Part shown: positions 7,928 through 17,399 of the stretch, piece by piece
Numbering within the stretch: position 1 is the first letter of the stretch
Layout: every line of letters begins with the position of its first letter
IMG/VR virus record: IMGVR_UViG_3300034061_001255
Span: 1-23,727 of that record
Length of the DNA: 23,727 bases
Origin: a virus
Direction: 5' to 3' (one strand)
Notes under the pieces: model-generated
Seen by the model: the letters and a program-made list of their open reading frames with translations, nothing else
What the model was told of the DNA's origin: nothing
Databases searched by the model: none
Made by a program: the position numbers and the translations under genes

Positions 7928-10900
7928 ATGCCATATTTGCGTTTGCCTGATGGTTCCTACATGGAAGTGCCCGAAGGGGTATCACAGAGCGAAGCGCTCG
8001 CTCACGCAAGACAAAAATATGGCGATTTATTCAAACAGGGCGCTAAATCAGGCCCTAAAACAGGTTTTGGCGCAGCGTTAGGTAGTGGTGCTGAATCTTT
8101 TGCTGGTGCCCTACGTACAGGCGCAGAAGGCATATTCTCCCCTGAAGAGGCCGCACGCAAAGGTTTAGAGCGTGAAGAAGCCCGTGCTGGCAAGTACGCT
8201 GAGCAAGTTGGCTTAGATAAGCTAAAAGAAGTTTACGAAAAACAAGGACTTATTAGCGCTATTGGCGAAGTAGGTCGTCAAATTCCTTTAGCTATTACTG
8301 AACAAGCGCCTAATATTGCGGCTACATTAGCTAGTGCTAAACTTGGTGCTGTTGCAGGTTCTCCATTTGGTCCTGTTGGCGCTGGTATTGGCGCTCTTGG
8401 TGGTGCTGTTGCCCCTTCTGCGCTCCAGTTATTTGGCTCTAACATTCAACGGCAAGCGGCTGAACAACAGGCTACAGGGCAACCGCTAGATATTAGTCGT
8501 GGTGCCGCAGCCGGTGCTGCCGCCATTCAAGCTCCCCTTGATGTAGCTGCTACCTTTATTCCGTTGGGCGGTAGGATTGCCGGTAAGATTTTTGGTCCGG
8601 AAGTTGAAAAACTTCTGATGCGTGGCGGTACAGAAGCTGCAGAAAAGCTAGCTAAAGAGTCGTTTGCTAAGACACTGACTAAAGGTGTGGCTATTGGTGC
8701 TGCCGCAGAAGTTCCGACTGAAGTTACACAGCAAATGCTGGAACGTGCGCAAGCAGGGCTTGACTTAACTTCCCCTGATGCGCTTAAAGAATACGGCGAA
8801 GTTGCGTATCAAGCTAGCTTGTTATCACCTATTGGTGGTGCTGGTCGTTTTGCAGATAAGTCTGGTGCACGAGATCAGGTAGCAGCACAAGCACGAGAAG
8901 AGGAAGAAACTGCTCGTGTTGCCGAAGAACAACGTAAACAATCCCCAGAGTACAGGGCTGAACTAGAAACCCAACGCAACGATTTGCAGGGGCGCATTAC
9001 TGAAATTCAATCGGTTCTTAAAGACCCGCGTCTTGATAAAGAAGCCGTTGAAGAAGGTAAAAAAGAAATTAAAGACCTTCAGGCCCAAATTAAAGAAATC
9101 GTTGGCGAACTAAAAACAGCCGGCGCTCCAACTGAAGCTTTTAGTATTGACCAAGCTATTGCTGAGCGTAAAGCACAAGAAGAGGCGGAAGTTGCTAAAA
9201 CTGCAGAAGCAGAGAAGGTTAAACAAGATTCACAAGGGTTCATTAAAGAACACCAAGCCCTTTCAAGCACAGTAGACTACCTGCAAACTAAATTGCAGAA
9301 CGCCATGAAAGAGGGCAACCTCGATCAAATTGAGAATTTTGGTGACTTGCTTGACAAGAAAAATGCCGAGTTAGCGCAGCTATCTGACTTAGCACAACGT
9401 GCTGGTATAAACGTACGTACCCCTGAAGCGCAGTTAAAGAGCGCTAACGCGGCGTTACGTAAAGCCCAAAAGAAACTATCTGACGCTAGCGAAGACGCAG
9501 ATTTAACCCCAGAGAAACGCAAAGAACTAATTCAAGGCGTTAAAGATGCGCAGGCAGGCGTTGAAAATTTAAGAAAAGAAGTTGATGACCGTAAAGAAGG
9601 GCAGCAAGCAAGTGCTGAACTGGCGGCTAAACAACAAGAGCGTCTGCAAGGCCCCACCAAATACAACAAGAAAACCGGTCAGTTTGAGGTTCTTAGCGAA
9701 GAAGAAATCAGCGAGCCAATTGACATGGCTGCGTATGAGCTTAAAGCTAATGAAATAAATAACAACCGTCTTTCTGGTTTAGCGGCAGAAGCTACCGAAC
9801 GTCAAAGAACTTTTGGCGAGTCTGAAAACTACCTAATTGAAAAAGCAAATCAAGAGATTGCCGCTATCCGTCAACAAGGCGGTGACCCCACGCTACCTTT
9901 TAAAAAGAGAACGGCAAAGATACAAGAAGAAATTAACAAGCGCCTTTCTTATATTGAAAGCATTAAGAGCGAATTTGCAAATACCAGAAAAGAAATTGAA
10001 ACTGAAATTGCTGCTCTTAAGAAAGAAGGCAAGATCAAACCGGATGCGCAAGTGCCCGTTAATCTTACTTTTGGTGACGTAATTGCGCGTGATTTAGGCG
10101 TAGGTAAACTACGTAATATATCTGCAAAACTTCTTGGCTTACCAACTAACGCTGGTAAAAATGGTAATTGGAATTTTACCGATCCCGAAGACGCGCAGCT
10201 TTTGCTTAAAGAAGTAACGTCTACGTTTGACCAAATTGACAGAGACCGCGCGACAGCAAAACAGTATGGGATGGATTTGCCTGCAGACCCACGCACGCCG
10301 TACTTAGAGCAGATTTTTGAAAAAATAAGTGATGTAGCTGCGGTTGAAAAAGCGGAGTTGCCTAAATCTAAAGTAGGTTCTCGTAGGAATTTACGGTACC
10401 GTGAAGCTGAAATTCCAGCAGCGCAGAAGCTGTTTAAGCCCGACCTGCCAGTTGGCGAGTATACGCCTAAGCATATTCAAAAGGTTCGTAACGAGCTTGA
10501 CGAAATAAACCGCATTCTTAAAGCTGACGTAGATTTTGAAGCAACTAAGAAAAAAGAAATCTCTGCACTTAAGAGCAGAGCCGCAAAAGCTAAAAAACTT
10601 GCAGATAAAAAAGATACCCCTGCAGCCGATAAAAAAGCGGCTAAAGAACTAATAAAGCGTATTGACGCGGATATTGAGCGGGTTAAAAATACCCCACGTC
10701 TTACCGAAGGTATTAAAGAAAGGTACGAGCGTCGTAAAGCGCGCCTTGAGAATGAGATTCTTGATGCGACTTTACCAATTCGTGCAAAAGGCAAAGCGCC
10801 TAAGTATTTAAAAATTGAATCTGATATTGAAACCCTTAATAATCAGCTTAAATCAGCAACAGCTCCTAGCGAAATCAAGCGCTTGCAAACGCGTATTGCC

Positions 10901-13900
10901 AACGCAGAAGCTAAGCTAGTTAAAGTAAAGAAAACTTCACGTCTACCTGAAGGTGGTGCTAGAGGCGAGCGTGTTGTTGGTGCTGCAAAAGAAGGCACAG
11001 CGCTTACTGAAATCCAAGATGCGATTGACCAGCTTCGTAAGGGTGAGTTTATGGGTGGCGCTGCTGCTACCGAATCTACTCTTGAAGGGCAGTCTCGTCC
11101 GTTAATTCTTCGCGGTATTCGCAACGACGTAGACACGCTTATCATGGCGGCTATTTCTGACATCAATATTGGTCGTCGTAGCCGTAAAGAAGCGGACATG
11201 ACCCTTGACGAGCAGAAAGAATTTGCTACTATTGTTGAGCAGATGCTGTTAAGCAAAGCAGCCAAAGCTACAGGCTGGCGCGCTGAAATACAAAGAACAC
11301 CAAAGTCCGAAGAAGAAACCGCTATTTCTCAAGCGTTTAAAGATGCTGGCTTTGACTTTGGTAATAAGACCGCTTACGAGCAATATGTAGACGCTATTGG
11401 TAAAGCCGGTTTACGTGACGAAGATATTATTGCTAACTATGGCGAAGCCAATAAACAAATTGAGCAGCTTCGTAACAGTCTTGACACGCTGATTGACAAG
11501 AAAAACGACCTTGAAGACAAGCTCAAAGATGCTACTGATAGAGACCTTGTTGCCACCTACAAAAAGCAAATTGAGCGTTTAGCCAAGTCCATAAAAGAAG
11601 CTGATAAAGCGTACGATGATGCTAAGGCCGAGTTTGTTAGAGGCGAAAAAGAAGGTAAAGGCGAGATTCGCACCGGTATGCGGGAGCAAGAGCGTATTGA
11701 TATTAGGGATACGCTTGATAGACTTAAGCAGTCGTTTGGTTCTGAGCGTGCAGTGCTTGTTGAAGCTCCAGAAATTACCGCTAAAAGCATGCCCGAGATT
11801 GACGGCGAACCCAAAGAACTATCCAAACTACGTAATACAGCTAATGCGTTCTTGGAATCTACGAACGGCATACTACGTGGTTTAAGCGAAGCCCTGCGCA
11901 TCTTTACCCCCGTAGATGTACGTAAGTCTAAAGCTATTCTTGATGAGTTTAACAAAAAGAAACAAAATGCCCTTGACTTTATGCGGGACATTAGCGGTGA
12001 TAAAGAAGTTAAAAACTCGTTTTTTAACAAGGTAATTGTCGCTACTAAGAAAGAAAAAGAGGCCGCTGAAGCTGAACTAGAAGCTAACACCGAAATTACA
12101 TCTTCTCTGCGCGCAGGTCCGGTGCCTAGGGGAGAAACCCTTATCAATAACAGCCTGCGTCGTAAAGCTGACAAGCTACGTAATCAAGCTGATGAAATGC
12201 ACGCAAGCATTAAAAAAGATGTTGATGAAGTTGTTGCACAGGTTAAAAGTACTATTGTCACTGCTGAAGGCGCTGCCAAACAAAAACTTGACGCTGACTT
12301 TAAACAATTCTTTGACCAGCTAAAAGCCAATAACGCGGACTACCTAGAAGCGTCTCAGGCGTACCAAAAGGCGCGCGACGAGTACTATGCTAAAAAACGT
12401 GCGGAAGCAGGCGCTGCTAGAGCCGCCCAAGAAGGCACCGACAGAGAGCGTTTAGGTAAGTCTCTTAAAAAGGGTGAGCAAGAAGGCCGTCAAAAAGTAG
12501 GGCTTGGTTTACCCGGTAAGAAAGTTGAAGCGGTTGTAACGCAAACTGTATTAAGTAACTTAGCGTTCACTAACATGAGCAAAAAAGTTACAACCATGCG
12601 TAAATTGTTTGACGCAATCGGTAAAGCTGAAGGCGTTGAAGCCGTAGCAAATGCAAAAGAAGCATACGCTAATGAAGTTATTAAAACCCGTGCTTATGCA
12701 GAACGTGAAGGTTTTGGTCTTGGTCAAGGCGAACTTGGCGACTTGTTTATCCAGCTCGGTAAAGTAGCAGTTGATTCTCCTGAAGGTAGGGCGATTACCA
12801 GAGACATTAACAAACTTCGCGCGCAAGCCGAAGAAGATGCTGCACGCTTAAGCGTTGTGCAGCGCCGTAGAAAAGAAGTTGGCCCTGAAGGTTCGATTGA
12901 GCGGGAAGAAAATCTTAAAGCCATTCAAGCCGAGCAGACTGAAGAAACCAAGCGTAAGATTGAACGCCGTAAACAAGTTGTTACCGAAAAGCAACGCACA
13001 ACAATACGTGAGACTGTTCAAAAAGAACTTAATAAAGCTAACGCAAAACAAATTAAGAAGGCGCCGGAAGGCGCTACAGCAGCGCAAAGAAAAGCAATCA
13101 ATGCTGCTAACGACAAAATTAGAATTGAAAGACAGGCGTTACAAGCTGAGCTAGATGTTATTACTGGCGCAGACTTTGACGTTCTTAGAAACCGCGGGTT
13201 TATTCAACAAGAAGCTGCTGATCGGTTGTATAAAAAATCTGGGTTTGAAAGCGCGCGCGATAACGAGCTAGCTAGGGTTCTTAAAAAACAAGACCTAATT
13301 GAAACAAAAGCAACCGGTGTAAAACTTAAACCAGCCGAGCAAAACTTCTTAGATAAATACGGTTCAGAGCTTACTGAAGATGAAGAAACATTAATTGCAC
13401 GCGCTGAAGATGTAGGTAAAAACGCTGCTGATTATTTAAAAGCAGAAGCAGCTAAAAAAGTAGCAGATACAAAAACAACAGAAATTACTTTACAAAAAAC
13501 GGTACGCGAAGAAACTGAAGACAAATTTACTAAAGGGCTTAAAAAGGCTGTAAAAACACGTAAAGAAAATGCTGAGTTTGCGTCAAAACTAGCTTTTCAA
13601 AACGCTAAAGAAAGCACAAAAGAAAAAATTCTTAGTGACGAATTTAGTAGAGCCGTTAAAGAACTTGACGCTGAAAAAGCGGGTTACGAAGCTGTTGGGC
13701 TTACTGCAGCTGAGTTTAAAAACCTTGTTACTAAGGCTGAATCGCAGTTTGTTGGTGCGGACATTGTAGAAAAGGGTAGAAAAACCAGTAAAAAAGATCG
13801 TCTTGAGTTTAAAGAAGCATGGAATGATGAAGTTAATGACGCTGGTATTGATTTTGATGACTTCAAAGGGCTGCACGAGGGCATGCGTGGTGACTGGGAC

Positions 13901-16900
13901 CCACGTATTGAGAAGCCTATTACTGGCGCTGGTGTAAGTTCTACTGTTGCACAACGTGTTGTTGATAAACTTAAGTTACCAAAAGGGCTCAAGGTTCTAG
14001 TCCTTGAGAAGCTGACGCCTACATTACGCGGTGCTATCGCAAAGGGCGGTTACACAGATACTCAGATTGATGGTGTTCGTGGCGGTGTAATGCCTGACGG
14101 TACAGTCTTTGTTGTGGCTAATAACCACGCAGATATTAAAGACGTTGCGCGTACGCTAGCTCACGAAATTACAGGTCACTTGGGCGTTGAGGGTGTACTT
14201 GGGCAGGCTGGCATGGACGCGCTTGCTAAGAAAGTTATTGCTCAAAACGGTAGCGTAGCTAAACTGGCTGACAAGTTGGGTGTGGGTGAAGATGCTCTTG
14301 CCGCTTACATGGCTGCTAAACAAGCTGGCAAGTCTGAAGAGTTTGCGCAAGCTAAAGCCCTACGTGAAGTTATCGCGCATACTGCTGAAGCTAGGCCCGA
14401 TAAGAACTTTATTCAGAAAGCCAATGAGTTTATCAAAGCCTTGGTCGGTGCGTTCCGTGCTGCCTTGCGTAAGATGGGTATTGATTTAGACATCAACACG
14501 TCTGACATCTACAAACTACTGCGCGATGCGCGTCGTTCTGAAAAGATTGCTCCCGGTATATACAAAGGGCGTGACGGCGAGTACCAGTTAAAAGCCGGTA
14601 AAGCAACCTATGGTCCAGGCGGTGGGGTTATTGCTCGCGGTGCTGACATGGCGATGGCTAAGCAAGCGCCGTTAATGAGTCGTTTGTTCCCCGCTAATAT
14701 CGGTTTATACCTTAAGCAAAAATTAGTATCGAGCACCGCAACCCTAGATAAAGTTCTTGAGGTTAAGGGCATGAAGGGTTCTTTAACGGCTAACCAGCTC
14801 AAGTATTATATTTCGCAACACAATCAACGCTTTACTATTTCTGGCAACGCCACAACTATTGGTGTTCCAGTACTGCGCCAAGAAAAAGGCGGTAAGGGTT
14901 ACGTGCTTGATGCTAAACCCGGCGCTAACTTAAAGAGCCTTGCTGAAGTTTTAGGTAGTATCGGCTGGGGTAACGCAGAAGGTATCCGTAACGCATATAG
15001 CCTGTACCGTATTAGCAAGCGTGCTAAGAACGTTGGCGTAGAAAAGCTGGACTTTAAGAACCCACAAGAAATGGCAAAGATGCTCAAGGAAGTTGACGCT
15101 CTTGTCAAGAATAATGAGCAGCTTCGGGATGGCTTTAAAAAAGCAGATGCGATTTACGACCAGTACAACCGTGACCTCATGAATCTGTTGGTTCAAACAG
15201 GCGCCCTTCCAAAAGACAAAGCCATTGATTTGGTTAAAAACAACGACTATATACCGTTCTACCGTACAGAACAAAACGGCAACGTGGTGCTTGATTTAGG
15301 TGGTGCCGACCGTGTTCGTATTGGTAACTTAAAAGACCAGCCCTACTTAAAAGAGTTGGTCGGCGGTGATGAGCGCATCGTAGATATTTATACCGGCGCT
15401 TTACAGAACACCAACCTATTAATTGATATGGCGTTGCACAATCTAGCTTCTCGTAACGTCGCGTTTACTTTGGCTGACTTAGGCTTGGTAGACGTACGTG
15501 GTGATAAGGGCAAAGGCATTCGCAAGGGTAAAGGCCCAGCAGGCGATAAAGTTATTCGTTTTAGTGTGCAACCGGTTGACGACAAAGACGATGGCTTCCG
15601 TCACGTTATTGTAAATACTGAATCCACCGGCATCCCATCCGAATATTTGGTTCAAGGCTTAGCTGGCGTAAATACAAGCGTGCCTTCCTTGGTTAAGAGC
15701 ATGGGCTTCTTCTCACGCACTTTACGTTCTTGGGTAACTAGAAACCCTGTGTATGCTGCGCGTCAGATTATCCGTGATCCGTTTACCGCAGTTATGGCTA
15801 GTGGTGTGGATACTGTTCCTGTGTTGAGTTCTTTAAAAGCCATGGGTAAATCCCTTGGTAGAATGCGGCGTGGTGAAGTTGGCGGTAGCGAAATCGAGCG
15901 CTTAGGTTTGGTAAGCAGCAACGTGTTTACAGGCACATCTGAAGATATGCAGAAGATTTTGTTGCAGATTACCAGCGGTAAAGGCGGTTGGGAGTCTTAC
16001 TTAGCTAAAGCAGACGCCCTAGCAACCCAAGGTGATGCTGCAACGCGTGAAGTTGCTTTCAATAGCTTCCGTAAGCAAGGTTTGTCAGAATTAGAGGCAG
16101 CATTAGCTACATACGAAACGATGCCGTTTACCCAGCGGGGCACGTCTTCAAGCCTGTTCTTGCTGTCCACTATGGTGCCGTTCCTTAACGCGCAGATTCA
16201 AGGTCTGAATGTGATATACAACGCGTTCACAGGAAAAGCTACTTTCCAAGAAAAGCTGCGCATTAAAGAAAAATTGTGGCAGCGCGGTATGTTAATGTTT
16301 GGCATGTCCATGGCGTACGCACTGTTAATGAGTGAGGACGAGGCGTATCAAAACGCTAACGACGATGAAAAATACAACAACTGGTTTGTGTACGTGCCGG
16401 GTATTGATGAGCCAGTGCGCATACCAATCCCGTTTGAATTAGGTATTCCTTTCAAGGCATTACCGGAAGCGATTGTTAATGTTATGCGCGGTGACAAAAC
16501 TGCTAGCGAAGCTACAAAAGCACTTGCTAAAATGATTAAAAATTCTGTACCTCTTGGCCCATCGTCTATACCGGCTGGTGCTAAAGCACCGCTTGAAGTA
16601 ATTACTAATTACTCATTCTTTACCGGTCGTGACATTATTAGCGATCGCTTAGCTGGTCTTGACCCAGCCGAACGGTTTAACGCCAACACTACTGAGTTGG
16701 CTAAGTTTATCGGTAAAGGTACAGGACAGATTCCAGTCTTGGGTGAGTATTTATCACCTGTTCAGATTGAGTACCTGTTGCGTGGGTACACCGGTAGCTT
16801 GCCTTTGGCGCTTGCTTCTATGGCTAACCCTCTGTTTGGTAGCGCTGGTGGTGAAAAACCAACTGCGCGTGCTAGCGAGATGCCTGTTGTTGGTTCCATA

Positions 16901-17224
16901 TTCCAGCCTAAAGATGCAAGTGGTCTTGTTAATCGTGCATACAAAGACATTGAAGCAATCAACCGTGCGGGTCAGACCTACAAGAAACTGGAAGAAGAAG
17001 GTCGTGATGCAGATGCTGAATCGTACGCCGACCGCTTTGCCGATGAGTTAAGCCTTGCCCCATTAGCAGGTGCATTTAAACAAAGAATGGGCGCATTGGC
17101 TAAGGAAGAGCGCATGATTAAAGCAGATCCAAACATGTCAGGTGCAGAAAAGCGTGCGGAACTGGATGCTATTCGTCAAGATCGTATTGCATTGGCTAAA
17201 GAACTTATTAGCGAACGCGAGTAA
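7928..17224 (+). CDS. Giant polyvalent protein with PolyVal metallopeptidase and LPD38-like domain
   Basis: This 3098-aa protein matches the design of polyvalent proteins, thought to be packaged and injected with phage DNA to act early in the host. Residues 1-36 (LRLPDGSYMEVPEGVSQSEAL) form the short N-terminal module common to such phage proteins. Residues 125-220 are an Ala/Gly-rich hydrophobic block. Residues 300-1950 are charged, lysine/glutamate-rich helix and probable coiled coil. A metallopeptidase-like domain at about 1965-2190 has H2079-E2080-I-T-G-H2084 and a possible third ligand near E2147 (REVIAH). Residues 2240-2560 form a further large-protein domain. An LPD38-like C-terminus spans about 2580-2930 (RNPVYAARQ at 2605, VPFLNAQIQGLN, VRIPIPFELG). 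The ribosome-binding site is weak. Proteolytic activity is inferred from motif only. Confidence 0.85.
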   Translation: MPYLRLPDGSYMEVPEGVSQSEALAHARQKYGDLFKQGAKSGPKTGFGAALGSGAESFAGALRTGAEGIFSPEEAARKGLEREEARAGKYAEQVGLDKLKEVYEKQGLISAIGEVGRQIPLAITEQAPNIAATLASAKLGAVAGSPFGPVGAGIGALGGAVAPSALQLFGSNIQRQAAEQQATGQPLDISRGAAAGAAAIQAPLDVAATFIPLGGRIAGKIFGPEVEKLLMRGGTEAAEKLAKESFAKTLTKGVAIGAAAEVPTEVTQQMLERAQAGLDLTSPDALKEYGEVAYQASLLSPIGGAGRFADKSGARDQVAAQAREEEETARVAEEQRKQSPEYRAELETQRNDLQGRITEIQSVLKDPRLDKEAVEEGKKEIKDLQAQIKEIVGELKTAGAPTEAFSIDQAIAERKAQEEAEVAKTAEAEKVKQDSQGFIKEHQALSSTVDYLQTKLQNAMKEGNLDQIENFGDLLDKKNAELAQLSDLAQRAGINVRTPEAQLKSANAALRKAQKKLSDASEDADLTPEKRKELIQGVKDAQAGVENLRKEVDDRKEGQQASAELAAKQQERLQGPTKYNKKTGQFEVLSEEEISEPIDMAAYELKANEINNNRLSGLAAEATERQRTFGESENYLIEKANQEIAAIRQQGGDPTLPFKKRTAKIQEEINKRLSYIESIKSEFANTRKEIETEIAALKKEGKIKPDAQVPVNLTFGDVIARDLGVGKLRNISAKLLGLPTNAGKNGNWNFTDPEDAQLLLKEVTSTFDQIDRDRATAKQYGMDLPADPRTPYLEQIFEKISDVAAVEKAELPKSKVGSRRNLRYREAEIPAAQKLFKPDLPVGEYTPKHIQKVRNELDEINRILKADVDFEATKKKEISALKSRAAKAKKLADKKDTPAADKKAAKELIKRIDADIERVKNTPRLTEGIKERYERRKARLENEILDATLPIRAKGKAPKYLKIESDIETLNNQLKSATAPSEIKRLQTRIANAEAKLVKVKKTSRLPEGGARGERVVGAAKEGTALTEIQDAIDQLRKGEFMGGAAATESTLEGQSRPLILRGIRNDVDTLIMAAISDINIGRRSRKEADMTLDEQKEFATIVEQMLLSKAAKATGWRAEIQRTPKSEEETAISQAFKDAGFDFGNKTAYEQYVDAIGKAGLRDEDIIANYGEANKQIEQLRNSLDTLIDKKNDLEDKLKDATDRDLVATYKKQIERLAKSIKEADKAYDDAKAEFVRGEKEGKGEIRTGMREQERIDIRDTLDRLKQSFGSERAVLVEAPEITAKSMPEIDGEPKELSKLRNTANAFLESTNGILRGLSEALRIFTPVDVRKSKAILDEFNKKKQNALDFMRDISGDKEVKNSFFNKVIVATKKEKEAAEAELEANTEITSSLRAGPVPRGETLINNSLRRKADKLRNQADEMHASIKKDVDEVVAQVKSTIVTAEGAAKQKLDADFKQFFDQLKANNADYLEASQAYQKARDEYYAKKRAEAGAARAAQEGTDRERLGKSLKKGEQEGRQKVGLGLPGKKVEAVVTQTVLSNLAFTNMSKKVTTMRKLFDAIGKAEGVEAVANAKEAYANEVIKTRAYAEREGFGLGQGELGDLFIQLGKVAVDSPEGRAITRDINKLRAQAEEDAARLSVVQRRRKEVGPEGSIEREENLKAIQAEQTEETKRKIERRKQVVTEKQRTTIRETVQKELNKANAKQIKKAPEGATAAQRKAINAANDKIRIERQALQAELDVITGADFDVLRNRGFIQQEAADRLYKKSGFESARDNELARVLKKQDLIETKATGVKLKPAEQNFLDKYGSELTEDEETLIARAEDVGKNAADYLKAEAAKKVADTKTTEITLQKTVREETEDKFTKGLKKAVKTRKENAEFASKLAFQNAKESTKEKILSDEFSRAVKELDAEKAGYEAVGLTAAEFKNLVTKAESQFVGADIVEKGRKTSKKDRLEFKEAWNDEVNDAGIDFDDFKGLHEGMRGDWDPRIEKPITGAGVSSTVAQRVVDKLKLPKGLKVLVLEKLTPTLRGAIAKGGYTDTQIDGVRGGVMPDGTVFVVANNHADIKDVARTLAHEITGHLGVEGVLGQAGMDALAKKVIAQNGSVAKLADKLGVGEDALAAYMAAKQAGKSEEFAQAKALREVIAHTAEARPDKNFIQKANEFIKALVGAFRAALRKMGIDLDINTSDIYKLLRDARRSEKIAPGIYKGRDGEYQLKAGKATYGPGGGVIARGADMAMAKQAPLMSRLFPANIGLYLKQKLVSSTATLDKVLEVKGMKGSLTANQLKYYISQHNQRFTISGNATTIGVPVLRQEKGGKGYVLDAKPGANLKSLAEVLGSIGWGNAEGIRNAYSLYRISKRAKNVGVEKLDFKNPQEMAKMLKEVDALVKNNEQLRDGFKKADAIYDQYNRDLMNLLVQTGALPKDKAIDLVKNNDYIPFYRTEQNGNVVLDLGGADRVRIGNLKDQPYLKELVGGDERIVDIYTGALQNTNLLIDMALHNLASRNVAFTLADLGLVDVRGDKGKGIRKGKGPAGDKVIRFSVQPVDDKDDGFRHVIVNTESTGIPSEYLVQGLAGVNTSVPSLVKSMGFFSRTLRSWVTRNPVYAARQIIRDPFTAVMASGVDTVPVLSSLKAMGKSLGRMRRGEVGGSEIERLGLVSSNVFTGTSEDMQKILLQITSGKGGWESYLAKADALATQGDAATREVAFNSFRKQGLSELEAALATYETMPFTQRGTSSSLFLLSTMVPFLNAQIQGLNVIYNAFTGKATFQEKLRIKEKLWQRGMLMFGMSMAYALLMSEDEAYQNANDDEKYNNWFVYVPGIDEPVRIPIPFELGIPFKALPEAIVNVMRGDKTASEATKALAKMIKNSVPLGPSSIPAGAKAPLEVITNYSFFTGRDIISDRLAGLDPAERFNANTTELAKFIGKGTGQIPVLGEYLSPVQIEYLLRGYTGSLPLALASMANPLFGSAGGEKPTARASEMPVVGSIFQPKDASGLVNRAYKDIEAINRAGQTYKKLEEEGRDADAESYADRFADELSLAPLAGAFKQRMGALAKEERMIKADPNMSGAEKRAELDAIRQDRIALAKELISERE

Positions 17225-17399
17225 AAAGTACCCCTATCTTACCGTTTACGGTACCAAAATCAGCTTTGGCTTTTATGTTGTAGTGAAGGGCGGCCCCCAA
17301 GCCGTCCTTTTTTATTTCTGCCAAGCGCAAAGTAGGTACAAAAAATACCCCCTTGACGGGGGTATCAGGCCAAGGGTAGTGCACTTTAACTTTCCTCAT
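17208..17399 (-). CDS. Possible 63-aa small protein across the operon junction
   Basis: This frame starts within the last codons of the primase gene (14-nt overlap) and ends 17 nt inside the 3' end of the giant gene on the other strand. The product has a protein-like pattern: a PWPDTP turn, hydrophobic GVFFVPTLRL, then KKDGLGAALHYNIKAKADF and NGKIGVLFTRVR, which look like helix and beta strands. The pattern vaguely resembles small phage proteins I have seen, but I cannot name a family. No good ribosome-binding site is present, so expression would need coupling to the primase. Both convergent terminator hairpins fall inside it, which argues against it. Treat as uncertain. Confidence 0.42.
   Translation of the reverse strand: MRKVKVHYPWPDTPVKGVFFVPTLRLAEIKKDGLGAALHYNIKAKADFGTVNGKIGVLFTRVR
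17288..17317 (+). terminator. Rho-independent terminator of the late operon
   Basis: GGGCGGC (17288-17294) pairs with GCCGTCC (17301-17307) with one G-T wobble across a CCCCAA loop, and TTTTTTATTT follows. It lies 63 nt after the stop of the giant gene, on the correct strand. It also falls inside the possible 63-aa minus-strand frame at 17208-17399. Confidence 0.85.
17340..17364 (-). terminator. Rho-independent terminator-like hairpin for the replication operon
   Basis: Read on the minus strand, TACCCCC and GGGGGTA form a perfect 7-bp stem around GTCAA, followed by TTTTTT. It starts 22 nt after the primase stop codon and would end minus-strand transcription. It faces the plus-strand terminator at 17288-17317. 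If the 63-aa frame at 17208-17399 is a real gene, this hairpin lies within its coding part, so one of the two readings is wrong or the terminator is leaky. Confidence 0.7.

Noticed and set aside
11557-12174. A 205-codon open frame on the minus strand inside the giant gene
   Set aside because: It is antisense to a long charged-helix coding region whose codon bias removes stops on the other strand. The product is a Ser/Leu/Arg-rich string with no domain pattern and no ribosome-binding site.
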